Assembly: GCA_944382905.1 (NCBI GenBank)
Contig: CALWNU010000027.1
Location: 40,105-104,104 of the forward strand
Reading direction: 5' to 3'
Source: an uncultured Clostridia bacterium
GTDB taxonomy: Bacteria; Bacillota; Clostridia; Oscillospirales; Ruminococcaceae
DNA: 64,000 nt
Shown: piece by piece, positions 1 through 7,928 of the stretch
Position numbering within the stretch: the first letter of the stretch is position 1
Layout of the letters: each line of letters opens with the position of its first letter
Notes under the pieces: generated by a model
Seen by the model: the letters and a program-made list of their open reading frames with translations, nothing else
Database searches by the model: none
What the model was told of the DNA's origin: nothing
Program-made: the position numbers and the translations under genes

Positions 1-1332
1 GCGCAGCAGGATTTCTCCCTTCCCCAACAAGAGGGCTACGAAGTCCCGCTGGAACGGCTGGCAAGGCTGATGGCGGTGTACCCGCCCATGCAAAAAGAAC
101 TGGCGGAAAACCAGCAGGAATACCTGCTGCAGGAAGTGGAAATCCCCTTGGCGCAGGTGTTGGCCCAAATGGAACGGGATGGATTCGGCATCGACCGGGA
201 GGAATTGGTCCGGTTCGGGGAGGAAATGGCCCGCCGGATCGAACAGCTGGAACAGGAAATCTATCAGCTGGCGGGAGAATCGTTTAACATCGCTTCGCCC
301 AAACAGTTAGGCGTCATCCTCTTTGAAAAGCTGGGCCTGCCTGCAGGGAAGAAAACAAAAACCGGCTATTCCACCAATGCGGACGTGCTGGACTATCTCA
401 AAGACAAGCATCCCATCATCCCCTTGATTTTGGATTATCGCACCGTGACCAAGTTAAAATCCACCTATGTGGACGGCTTTATGAAATTAATTGGGGCGGA
501 CGGACGAATTCATTCATCCTTTAACCAGACGGAAACGCGCACCGGCCGGATCAGCTCCACCGAACCCAATATGCAAAACATCCCGGTTCGGACTCCGCTG
601 GGCAGCAACCTGCGCAAATTTTTCAAGGCCCGCGCCGGTTATGTGCTGGTGGATGCGGACTATTCCCAAATCGAACTGCGGGTATTGGCCCATGTGGCGG
701 ACGACAAAACCATGCAGCAGGCGTTTTTGGACGGGACCGACATCCATACCGTTACCGCTTCCCAGGTATTCGACCAGCCGCCTATGTTTGTCACCCCGCT
801 GATGCGTTCCCGGGCAAAAGCGGTGAATTTCGGCATTGTCTACGGCATCGGCGCATTCTCGCTGTCGCAGGATATCGGGGTTTCGGTGGCGCAGGCGGAC
901 CAGTATATCAAAGATTACCTGAAAACCTATTCCGGCGTCAAAACCTATATGGAAGAAATCGTCGCCTTTGGGAAGGAACACGGGTATGTGGAAACCATGT
1001 TCCACCGGCGGCGCTATCTGCCGGAACTGGCCGCCAGCAACAAAAACCTGCAGGCGTTCGGCAAGCGGGTGGCGATGAACACCCCCATCCAGGGGACCGC
1101 GGCGGATATCATCAAAATCGCCATGGTCAAAGCGGCGCGGCGCTTGCAAAAAGAGAAGCTGGACGCCCGGATCATCCTGCAGGTGCATGACGAATTGATT
1201 ATCGAAGCTTCCGAACAAGACGCCCAAGCCGCCCGGCTGGTGCTGCAGCAGGAAATGGAACACGCCGTTTCGCTGAAGGTGCCGCTGAGTGTGGACTGCG
1301 GGATCGGCAGCAATTGGTACGACGCCAAATAA
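1..1332 (+). CDS. polA: DNA polymerase I, C-terminal polymerase part (5' end outside window)
   Basis: Family A DNA polymerase, which fills gaps and replaces RNA primers during replication and repair. The reading frame is open from the first base, so the 5' end (5'-nuclease and any 3'-5' exonuclease region) lies outside the window; the first in-frame ATG at 70 is not the true start. The palm and fingers motifs are intact: motif A DADYSQIELR near 652-681, the O-helix motif RAKAVNFGIVYG near 811-846, and motif C QVHDEL near 1180-1197. The stop TAA at 1330-1332 is followed at once by the ribosome-binding site of rimI, so polA, rimI and tsaD look co-transcribed. Nothing suggests damage. Confidence 0.97.
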   Translation, partial: AQQDFSLPQQEGYEVPLERLARLMAVYPPMQKELAENQQEYLLQEVEIPLAQVLAQMERDGFGIDREELVRFGEEMARRIEQLEQEIYQLAGESFNIASPKQLGVILFEKLGLPAGKKTKTGYSTNADVLDYLKDKHPIIPLILDYRTVTKLKSTYVDGFMKLIGADGRIHSSFNQTETRTGRISSTEPNMQNIPVRTPLGSNLRKFFKARAGYVLVDADYSQIELRVLAHVADDKTMQQAFLDGTDIHTVTASQVFDQPPMFVTPLMRSRAKAVNFGIVYGIGAFSLSQDIGVSVAQADQYIKDYLKTYSGVKTYMEEIVAFGKEHGYVETMFHRRRYLPELAASNKNLQAFGKRVAMNTPIQGTAADIIKIAMVKAARRLQKEKLDARIILQVHDELIIEASEQDAQAARLVLQQEMEHAVSLKVPLSVDCGIGSNWYDAK

Positions 1333-1343
1333 AGGAGAATGGT

Positions 1344-1808
1344 ATGGAATTTCAACTGGTCCGGATGCGGCAAGAACACATTCCCGCTCTTTCCGCCCTG
1401 GAGGCGCTGTGCTTTTCCGACCCATGGAGCGAAGACGCGTTTTTCATGGAACTGGACAATCCCAACGCCCGTTTTATGGTGGCGCAAACGCCTGACGGCC
1501 TTGTTTTGGGGTACCTGGGCCTGCACCACGTTTTGGACGAAGGGTATATCGCCAACATCGCGGTGGATCCCCTGTTCCGCCGCCAGGGAATCGCCTCGGC
1601 GCTTTTGGCCGACGCGGAAACCTTTGCCCGCGCGGCGGGGCTTTCCTTTCTGACCTTGGAGGTGCGCCAAAGCAACGCCGGCGCCCAGGCTCTTTATCGA
1701 AACCACGGATTTTTACCCGTTGGGGTCCGTAAGCAATATTATCGCGACCCCAGGGAGGACGCTATCCTCATGACCTACCAGCTAAAACAAAAGGAGGAAC
1801 CGGTATGA
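1344..1808 (+). CDS. rimI: Ribosomal-protein-alanine N-acetyltransferase
   Basis: GNAT-fold acetyltransferase of the RimI family, which acetylates the N-terminal alanine of ribosomal protein S18 in known cases. The protein is 154 residues. The acetyl-CoA-binding loop RRQGIA is at residues 79-84, and the family C-terminal pattern with a YY pair followed by PREDA lies near 132-140. I start at ATG 1344, preceded by AAAGGAG at 1331-1337; an in-frame TTG at 1314 would overlap polA and has no binding site. The gene lies between polA and tsaD and overlaps tsaD by ATGA. RimI beside TsaD is a common pairing. The actual substrate cannot be read from sequence. Confidence 0.9.
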   Translation: MEFQLVRMRQEHIPALSALEALCFSDPWSEDAFFMELDNPNARFMVAQTPDGLVLGYLGLHHVLDEGYIANIAVDPLFRRQGIASALLADAETFARAAGLSFLTLEVRQSNAGAQALYRNHGFLPVGVRKQYYRDPREDAILMTYQLKQKEEPV

Positions 1809-2812
1809 GATTGCTGGCCATTGAATCTTCCTGTGACGAAACCGCCGCCGCAGTGGTAGAGGACGGACGGCATGTCCTGTCTTCGGTGATCCATTCCCAG
1901 GTGGAGGAACACCGCCAATACGGCGGCGTGGTGCCGGAAATTGCTTCCCGGCGGCATACGGAACAGATCATCGCCGTCACCCAAAAAGCGCTGGACAACG
2001 CGCAGCTTGCCTTAGAGCAGATCGACGGGATCGCCGTGACCTATGCGCCGGGCCTGATCGGCGCGGTACTGGTAGGAGTCAACTTTGCCAAAGGCCTGTC
2101 CCTGGCCACCGGCAAACCGCTGATCCCCGTTCACCATCTGCGCGGGCATATCGCGGCCAATTACATTGCCCATCCGCAGCTGGAACCGCCCTTTTTGTGC
2201 TTGGTGGTATCCGGCGGGCACAGCCATCTGATCGAAGTGCTGGGGTATACCACATTCCGGATCATCGGGCGCACCAGGGACGACGCAGCGGGAGAAGCGT
2301 TTGACAAAGCGGCCCGGGCCATGGGGTTTCCCTATCCTGGAGGCGTCTATTTGGATCGCGCCGCCCAAGCGGGGAATCCGGCTGCCTACCGGCTGCCTTT
2401 GCCGCGGGTAGAGGGGAGCCCCTATGACTTTAGCTTTTCCGGGCTCAAAACCGCCGTCATCAACCTGTTGCACAACGCGGCGCAAAAAGGAGAAACGATC
2501 CACACCAACGATTTGGCCGCCAGCTTTCAGCATGCTGTGGTGCAAATTCTGTCCAGCCGTTTTTTGGCGGCGGCGGAACAGTTCGGCTATCAAAAGCTGG
2601 TGATCGCCGGCGGGGTATCCGCCAACTCCGGGTTGCGGGGGAAAATGGAGGAAGCGTGCCGCCAGCGGGGATATTCTTTGTACGTCCCCCCGCTCCCGTT
2701 GTGCGGGGACAACGCCGCCATGATCGGGGCGCAGGGGTATTATGAATGGCAAGCCGGGCACACGGCGGGATTGGACCTCAACGGAATTGCCAGCCTGCCC
2801 ATTGATTGCTAG
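1805..2812 (+). CDS. tsaD: tRNA N6-threonylcarbamoyladenosine synthase catalytic subunit TsaD
   Basis: TsaD transfers the threonylcarbamoyl group to A37 of ANN-decoding tRNAs, acting with TsaB and TsaE, which are not in this window. The protein is 335 residues, the normal length. It opens with MRLLAIESSCDETAAA, carries the metal-binding HLRGH motif (His111 and His115), the VSGGHSHL phosphate-binding segment and a C-terminal CGDNAAMIG block. The ATG at 1805 overlaps the rimI stop in an ATGA junction, implying translational coupling. A strong terminator follows at 2862-2898. Confidence 0.96.
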   Translation: MRLLAIESSCDETAAAVVEDGRHVLSSVIHSQVEEHRQYGGVVPEIASRRHTEQIIAVTQKALDNAQLALEQIDGIAVTYAPGLIGAVLVGVNFAKGLSLATGKPLIPVHHLRGHIAANYIAHPQLEPPFLCLVVSGGHSHLIEVLGYTTFRIIGRTRDDAAGEAFDKAARAMGFPYPGGVYLDRAAQAGNPAAYRLPLPRVEGSPYDFSFSGLKTAVINLLHNAAQKGETIHTNDLAASFQHAVVQILSSRFLAAAEQFGYQKLVIAGGVSANSGLRGKMEEACRQRGYSLYVPPLPLCGDNAAMIGAQGYYEWQAGHTAGLDLNGIASLPIDC

Positions 2813-2861
2813 CCTTTTGGCTTCCTCTTCTTGCCCATCTAGCGCGCACAGACGAAAAATC

Positions 2862-2898
2862 AAAAAATCTCCAGGGCATCATGCCCTGGAGATTTTTT
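2862..2898. terminator. Bidirectional intrinsic terminator tsaD / uracil permease
   Basis: A perfect 18-bp inverted repeat with a single-base loop, an A-tract on one flank and a T-tract on the other, lies between the convergent tsaD and permease genes. It can end transcription from both sides. Confidence 0.92.
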
Positions 2899-2920
2899 AT
2901 CATACACTCTCTGTTCTGAT

Positions 2921-4258
2921 TTATTCTTTTACATTGCTCTGGAAGGAAACCGAAGTATCCCCCTGCAGATCCTGGCCAAAATGATAATCTTTTCCCGGCA
3001 GGATCGCGTTGAGCAGAATCCCCAAAATCGCCGCAATGGCCAGGCCGGTCAAGGTCAGGCTGTATCCGCCGATATGGAAGGTCAAGCCCCCAATACCGTT
3101 AAAGCCCAGGCCGCTGACCAGGATGATCGCGGCAATCAGCAGGTTGCGGGTGTTGGTAAAGTCCACTTTGTTTTCCACCACGTTGCGCACGCCGACAGCA
3201 GAAATCATGCCGTACAGCACAAAGGAAACGCCGCCGATGATCGCGGTAGGAATGGAATGGATGACTTCCGCAAAAGCGGGGCTGAAGGAAAGGATAATCG
3301 CGCCATAAGCCGCAATGCGTACCACACGCGGATCATACACCCGGGACAGAACCAGCACGCCGGTATTCTCGCCATAGGTGGTGTTGGCCGGGCCGCCGAA
3401 CATCGCCGCCAAAGAGGTGGCCAACCCGTCGCCCACCAAGCTTCTGTGCAGGCCGGGATCCTGGATATAGTTGACGCCGCAGGTCGCGCTGATCGCGGAA
3501 ATATCCCCGATGTGCTCCATCATGGAAGCGATGGCGATCGGCGCCATAATCAAAATGGAAGAAAGGTCAAATTTCGCCAGCTGGAACGGCGGCAGGCCAA
3601 CCAGTCCCGCTTGCTGTACGGCAGAAAAGTCTACCATGCTGCAGCAGACCGCCACCACATACGGGATCAGCACGCCCAGCAGAATCGGGATGATCTTGAT
3701 CATCCCCTTGCCCCACATGTTGCAGACAATAATGACCACCACGGACAGCGCCGCCAGCCACCAGTTTTCCGCCGCATTGGTCACTGCGCTGGGCGCCAGG
3801 ATCAGGCCGATCAGGATGATGATCGGGCCGGTTACTACCGGCGGCAAAAACCGCATCACCCGCTGAATGCCAACCAGCTTGACCACCGCGGCCATGATCA
3901 GATACAGCAAGCCGGCAATGACGATACCACCGCAGGCGTAGGGCAGTTTTTCCGCGTCGGTCATGTTGGCATAAATACCGGTATCCAGCATCTGTACAGC
4001 AGTAAATCCGCCCAAAAACGCGAACGAGGAACCCAGAAAAGCCGGGACCTTGAATTTCGTACACAGATGGAAAAACAAGGTGCCAAGGCCGGCGCAGATC
4101 AAGGTAACCTGTACGCTTAGGCCGGTAATAATCGGTACCAGGATGGTAGCGCCAAACATCGCGAACATATGCTGGATCCCCAGCACCAACATTTTTCCGA
4201 CCCCGAGCTTCCGCGCGTCGCGGACCGGTTCGGAAGAGACCGAAGTTTCTTTGCTCAT
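2921..4258 (-). CDS. uraA: NCS2-family uracil/xanthine permease
   Basis: Integral membrane nucleobase:cation symporter-2 protein of 445 residues with about 12-14 hydrophobic helices. The N-terminal segment LGIQHMFAMFGATILVP is the NCS2 signature and resembles UraA/PyrP uracil permeases more than xanthine permeases; the TM10-region block GPANTTYGENTG also fits. I start at ATG 4258, behind AGGAGGA, rather than an ATG eight codons upstream. It has its own promoter at 4489-4517 and a roughly 220-nt leader with a terminator-like hairpin, so attenuation by nucleobase or PRPP status is likely. Uracil versus xanthine specificity is inference. Confidence 0.9.
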   Translation of the reverse strand: MSKETSVSSEPVRDARKLGVGKMLVLGIQHMFAMFGATILVPIITGLSVQVTLICAGLGTLFFHLCTKFKVPAFLGSSFAFLGGFTAVQMLDTGIYANMTDAEKLPYACGGIVIAGLLYLIMAAVVKLVGIQRVMRFLPPVVTGPIIILIGLILAPSAVTNAAENWWLAALSVVVIIVCNMWGKGMIKIIPILLGVLIPYVVAVCCSMVDFSAVQQAGLVGLPPFQLAKFDLSSILIMAPIAIASMMEHIGDISAISATCGVNYIQDPGLHRSLVGDGLATSLAAMFGGPANTTYGENTGVLVLSRVYDPRVVRIAAYGAIILSFSPAFAEVIHSIPTAIIGGVSFVLYGMISAVGVRNVVENKVDFTNTRNLLIAAIILVSGLGFNGIGGLTFHIGGYSLTLTGLAIAAILGILLNAILPGKDYHFGQDLQGDTSVSFQSNVKE

Positions 4259-4488
4259 TTTTCTTCCTCCTGTTTTTTGCACCTCCGCACCGTTTCCGGC
4301 GCAGCCTTGCCGGATTTTATCCCAAGCAAGGAATCCTTTGCGGCTTTACTGTCTTCCGGGACCCCGGCGCAGTAAAAAACGGCCTTCCGAAAACCGGACT
4401 GCCGTCATTCTCCAGAGACGAAAAGGCGGATCCGAATGCGTTTTTTCCAACCAGCGCATTTTCGCCTCCCCTTTTCATTCTTATTTCG
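4259..4488 (-). promoter_or_regulatory. Leader of the permease gene with terminator-like hairpin
   Basis: The transcribed leader is about 220 nt. At 4374-4406 (minus strand) a hairpin of two stem blocks, ACGGC/GCCGT and TCCG/CGGA separated by an AG/AG internal loop, is followed by six T residues, as in an attenuator. Upstream lies a second stem, AATGCG with CGCATT, inside an outer GGCG/CGCC pairing. I could not match the PyrR-binding loop consensus or a purine riboswitch with confidence. Confidence 0.5.
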
Positions 4489-4517
4489 ATTATACCATAA
4501 TTCGACCATGGCATCAA
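4489..4517 (-). promoter_or_regulatory. Promoter of the uracil permease gene
   Basis: On the minus strand, -35 TTGATG (4512-4517) and -10 TATAAT (4489-4494) are separated by 17 nt, a good housekeeping-sigma match. It starts the long permease leader. Confidence 0.75.
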
Positions 4518-4533
4518 TCGTTTATTTTACACA

Positions 4534-4556
4534 GAAAAACCAGCCTCTGCGCCGGA
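4534..4556 (-). terminator. Weak terminator after the small membrane-protein gene
   Basis: Short stem CCGGC/GCTGG (one G-T pair) followed by five T residues on the minus strand. It lies between the small membrane-protein gene and the permease promoter. Marginal stability, so low confidence. Confidence 0.35.
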
Positions 4557-4606
4557 CAAACAAGGCAAACCGCACCAGGGCCTGCTGCAGCAAATGCCAG
4601 CGGCCT

Positions 4607-5059
4607 TCATTGCTTTTTCCGGCCGCGTTTCGCCTCGAAAAATTCCCAAAACGATCCGGCAACCAGCCCGGCGGCAATCCCGACAATCCAGCAAAACACC
4701 TGGTTGCCGTCCCAAAACCATCCGGCGGCGAATCCCAACGCAAATCCCACGCACACGCAGAGAAGCAGCCGCGGAGCAGGCGGCGGTTCCTCCGCGCCGC
4801 TACCCGGGTCCTGCCCATCCGGCTGCGGAAGTTCCTCCAAAATCGTCTCATCCACCGTTTCATCCGGCTTTTCCCGCAACGGGTCCCACACGCTGCGCAC
4901 TACGGTAGAAGCGTGCGGCACCGTTTGCCCCGGTTTTGGATCCTGCCCGGCCTGCTGCGGAACCTCTGGCCCGCCCTGCCAGCCGGCTTGCCGCATCTCT
5001 TCCTCTTCCAGCGTCCAGGGCGAAGGGCGGGAAAGTCCTTTGTGTTGTTTTTGTCCCAT
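4607..5059 (-). CDS. Hypothetical membrane protein downstream of trxB
   Basis: A 150-residue protein I do not recognise. Residues 1 to about 95 are hydrophilic, acidic and proline-rich, starting with a positively charged MGQKQHKG. The last third holds two hydrophobic stretches (about 98-114 and 119-135) rich in Gly and Ala, with small-residue spacing typical of packed helix hairpins, then a basic tail AKRGRKKQ. The ATG at 5059 lies 2 nt after the trxB stop, so it is probably translated with trxB. Layout suggests a cytosolic acidic head on a membrane hairpin; no function can be assigned. It is clearly coding: the frame fits between two real genes and has a proper stop. Confidence 0.65.
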   Translation of the reverse strand: MGQKQHKGLSRPSPWTLEEEEMRQAGWQGGPEVPQQAGQDPKPGQTVPHASTVVRSVWDPLREKPDETVDETILEELPQPDGQDPGSGAEEPPPAPRLLLCVCVGFALGFAAGWFWDGNQVFCWIVGIAAGLVAGSFWEFFEAKRGRKKQ

Positions 5060-5061
5060 CT

Positions 5062-6006
5062 TTATTCTCTTTCTGCCAGGTACCGCTGGGCTTCCATGGC
5101 GGCAATCGCCCCGTCAGATGCGGCGGTGACGATCTGGCGCAAATCCTTTACGCGGATATCGCCTGCCGCAAACACGCCGGGGATGGCGGTATGCATCTTC
5201 TCATCCGTTGGGATATAGCCTTTTTCCAACGGCAATTTCCCTTCCAGCAAAGCGGAATTGGGATCCAGTCCAACGAATACAAACAACCCCATCATGCCGT
5301 CGGCGGCATCCGCCTCTACCCGGCGGAGTTCCCCGGTTTTCACATCTTTGATCTGAATGGCCTTCAGTTCTTCTTCCCCTTCCAGCGACACGACTTCCGC
5401 ATTCCAGATAAAATCCATCTTTTCATTGGCAAACGCTTTTTCCTGCAGTGCCTTCACCGCCCGCAGCTGGTCCCTGCGGTGGATCAGCGTCACTTTACGG
5501 GCAAAGCGGGTCAGGAACAACGCCTCCTCTACGGCGGAATCTCCCCCGCCTACCACATAGACCTCCAGGCCGCGGAAAAAAGCCCCGTCGCAGGTGGCGC
5601 AGTAGGACACGCCTTTCCCTGTCAGCTCCTCTTCCCCAGGGCAGCCCAATTTGCGCGGCGAAGCGCCCATCGCCAAAATCACTGTTTTTGCCCGATAGGT
5701 CCCTGCCGCGCCGGTCAGGGTCTTGATTTCCCCGTCCAGCTGCACGTCCCGGATTTCGTCGTTTTGTTTTTGGGCGCCAAAATGCTCCGCCTGCGCCAGC
5801 ATCCGGGCCGTCAGCGTATAGCCGCTCTCCTCCTCCAGCATGGCGCCGGGGTAATTTTCCACCCGGTCGGTCTGGGCCGCCTGGCCGCCTTCCGCCCCTC
5901 GCTCCAGCAACAGGGTAGAAAGCCCGGCCCGCGCGCCATAAAGCCCTGCCGCAAGCCCCGCCGGGCCTGCGCCGAGAATGATCAAATCATAAACCGTATC
6001 CATCAT
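5062..6006 (-). CDS. trxB: Thioredoxin reductase
   Basis: FAD-dependent, NADPH-linked reductase that keeps thioredoxin reduced. The protein is 314 residues, normal for the low-molecular-weight class. The FAD-binding GAGPAG is at residues 12-17, the redox-active CATC at 136-139, and the NADPH-binding GGGDSAVEEA around 153-162; the C-terminal AAGDIR block contacts FAD. Start ATG 6006 (followed by a second ATG) is preceded by AGGAGG with 6-nt spacing. No thioredoxin gene is in the window. It sits between a sortase-like gene upstream and a small membrane-protein gene downstream, all on one strand. Confidence 0.96.
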   Translation of the reverse strand: MMDTVYDLIILGAGPAGLAAGLYGARAGLSTLLLERGAEGGQAAQTDRVENYPGAMLEEESGYTLTARMLAQAEHFGAQKQNDEIRDVQLDGEIKTLTGAAGTYRAKTVILAMGASPRKLGCPGEEELTGKGVSYCATCDGAFFRGLEVYVVGGGDSAVEEALFLTRFARKVTLIHRRDQLRAVKALQEKAFANEKMDFIWNAEVVSLEGEEELKAIQIKDVKTGELRRVEADAADGMMGLFVFVGLDPNSALLEGKLPLEKGYIPTDEKMHTAIPGVFAAGDIRVKDLRQIVTAASDGAIAAMEAQRYLAERE

Positions 6007-6086
6007 GTACTTCCTCCTCGCCGCTGCCGCGGCTGTTCTTTTGGTATTATGCGGCGTTTTGGCCTGCCTTCCAGCCGCTTTTCATT

Positions 6087-6806
6087 TCAGCCCTGGGAAG
6101 ACGCCGCGCTCAGGTCCATTTGCGCGTCAAAACGTTCCTGCCCATCGTCTTGCCGTACGTCCACCAGCCGGGCGGTAACAACCGTCTGCTCCTCCAGAGA
6201 TCCGGGGAGGTTCCCGCAGGTTAAGGTTAGGCAGGGATACCCCTTGCAGGCCATCGGCTCCCAGTCGTCCAGCGCGGCCAGCCGGGTGGATTCGTACAAA
6301 TACACATACACATGATCCTGGTAGACCAAATAAAGCAAATCCCCGCCGGAAAGCTGCCCAATCCCGCTGCTTTTCTGTTGGCCGGCCGAATCCACCGCAA
6401 TGCTGACATTGGCGTTGACATCCGGCGCCGGCAGTTGAGCATATTGCAGCAGTCCCGGGCCCGACCCGGACCCGGACGGATCCTGTTCCGTCTCGTCTGC
6501 CACCGGCAGATCCTGCCCCAGGACAGGGATCACCAACCGCATTTCGTCGCTCTCATAATCTTCCCTCTCGCTGGTTACCACCAGTTTTCCCACCGGATAA
6601 AACTGCCGTACCTGCTCTGCTTGCCATGCCTCTTCTTCCATCTCCTGGCCGGACCATTCCAGGCCCACTTCCAGCAGATCGGACGGGGTTGCCATCATCC
6701 AAAGTGCCAGGAGAAGGGACGAAACCCCCAGTACCGCCAGTACCAGGGACGCCAACTGCCAGCGATTCAGTCTGTGTTTTCCTGTCTCAGGCAAATCGGC
6801 TTTCAT
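6087..6806 (-). CDS. Sortase-like membrane protein with degenerate catalytic site
   Basis: A 239-residue protein with one N-terminal membrane segment (about residues 17-38), then an extracytoplasmic domain. From about residue 90 the pattern follows the sortase fold: LVIPVLGQDLPV, then SGGDLLYLV, then VYVYLYES, and LTLTC with Cys197 matching the sortase TLxTC motif. The position expected to hold the catalytic His (family pattern IAGH) is Asp139 in SIAVDS, and the Arg expected about ten residues after the Cys appears to be Gln207. It is therefore a divergent or inactive sortase rather than a standard transpeptidase. Start ATG 6806 follows GGAGGTGTGA. It is the first gene of a unit with trxB (80-nt gap). 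No LPxTG substrate is seen nearby. Confidence 0.65.
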   Translation of the reverse strand: MKADLPETGKHRLNRWQLASLVLAVLGVSSLLLALWMMATPSDLLEVGLEWSGQEMEEEAWQAEQVRQFYPVGKLVVTSEREDYESDEMRLVIPVLGQDLPVADETEQDPSGSGSGPGLLQYAQLPAPDVNANVSIAVDSAGQQKSSGIGQLSGGDLLYLVYQDHVYVYLYESTRLAALDDWEPMACKGYPCLTLTCGNLPGSLEEQTVVTARLVDVRQDDGQERFDAQMDLSAASSQG

Positions 6807-6843
6807 TCCGTCACACCTCCATGCAAAATCTTCTGTTTCTTTT

Positions 6844-6849
6844 ATTATA
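6844..6849 (-). promoter_or_regulatory. -10 element upstream of sortase-like/trxB unit
   Basis: Minus-strand TATAAT in an otherwise gene-free 177-nt gap, about 38 nt before the start codon. No convincing -35 is visible. Confidence 0.45.
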
Positions 6850-6920
6850 TCCGATTGGCGCGGAAAAAGAAAGACGTATCTTTTTCCACCAGCCGCCGCC
6901 CGGCAGGCTCTTTACGCAAA

Positions 6921-6953
6921 AAAAATCCTGCGGGATTTCCCCGCAGGATTTTT
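6921..6953. terminator. Terminator downstream of the ABC permease pair
   Basis: Stem AAAAATCCTGCGGG with its complement around a short loop, flanked by A- and T-tracts. On the minus strand it ends the permease transcript, and nothing on the plus strand runs into it. Confidence 0.88.
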
Positions 6954-6983
6954 CGCAATACCAGATGAAAAACAATCCTTTGA

Positions 6984-7898
6984 TTAACCTTTTACCGCGC
7001 CGATGGTCAAGCCTTTTACAAAGTACTTCTGCACGAACGGGTACAGCAGCAGGATCGGTCCGGTGGTGATGCAGGTCATCGCCATCTTCATGGACTGCTG
7101 CGGCAGGTTCGCAGACTCGTCGGTCAAAAGGTTTACTTTACCCTGGGATACCAGTTCCTGCAACGCCTGGATGCTGGACAGCATCTCATGCAGGAAGTAC
7201 TGCAGGTTCCTCATTTCGTCTTTGTTCATGAACAACATGCAGTTGTACCAGTCGTTCCAGAAGGTCAACGCCGCGAACAGGCTCAAGGTCGCGATCAACG
7301 GTTTCGCCAGCGGAATGACCAGTTTCCAGTAAATCGTAAAGTCGTTGGCGCCGTCCACTTTGGCGGATTCGATGATCTCAAAGGGGATACCGCCCTTCAT
7401 GAAGTTCTTCGCCAGAATCATCTGCCATACGGAGAACAGCATGGGAACGACCAACGCCATGTAGTTGTTTTTGAAGCCGAGGTACCGGGTACACATCAGA
7501 TACCACGGAACCAGACCACCATTGAACAGAGTGGTGAAGTAGAAGAAGAAGGAAAATCCGTTTCTCCACGGGAAGTCTTTTCTATGAAGCACATAACCGG
7601 TCATCGTCGACATGAGCACCGACAGGAACGTACCGATTACCGTCGCCAAAATGGTGTTGCGGTAAGCGTAAGCAATTTGGGCCGGGTTATCCACACTGGT
7701 CTTATAGGCCTCCAGCGACCATTCGCCGGGCCAGAACGAATACCCGTTCCGCATAATGTTCGCTTCGGTAGTAAAGGAGTTCATGACAACCAGCAAGAAC
7801 GGCAGGAAGCAAAGCATGCCCCAGATGAAAACCAATATGTAACCGAGCAGCTTAAATGCAGCCAGGTCCGCCTGGAAAATTTTATTCTTTCTTTTCAT
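6984..7898 (-). CDS. Carbohydrate ABC transporter permease, MalG/LplC type
   Basis: Inner-membrane subunit of a CUT1-type sugar ABC importer, 304 residues with six hydrophobic helices. The cytoplasmic EAA-like loop that contacts the ATPase is seen around EIIESAKVDGANDFTIYWKL. The C-terminus LTIGAVKG is typical of the YtcP/LplC subgroup linked to complex polysaccharide degradation products. Start ATG 7898 follows an AGGAGAG-like site. It is the second gene after the MalF-type permease (30-nt gap). Neither a solute-binding lipoprotein nor an ATPase follows; a terminator comes next. The ATPase is commonly shared in this class, but the missing binding protein is unusual. Substrate unknown. Confidence 0.92.
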   Translation of the reverse strand: MKRKNKIFQADLAAFKLLGYILVFIWGMLCFLPFLLVVMNSFTTEANIMRNGYSFWPGEWSLEAYKTSVDNPAQIAYAYRNTILATVIGTFLSVLMSTMTGYVLHRKDFPWRNGFSFFFYFTTLFNGGLVPWYLMCTRYLGFKNNYMALVVPMLFSVWQMILAKNFMKGGIPFEIIESAKVDGANDFTIYWKLVIPLAKPLIATLSLFAALTFWNDWYNCMLFMNKDEMRNLQYFLHEMLSSIQALQELVSQGKVNLLTDESANLPQQSMKMAMTCITTGPILLLYPFVQKYFVKGLTIGAVKG

Positions 7899-7928
7899 GC
7901 GATTAACTCTCCTTTCTGCAAAATTCGA

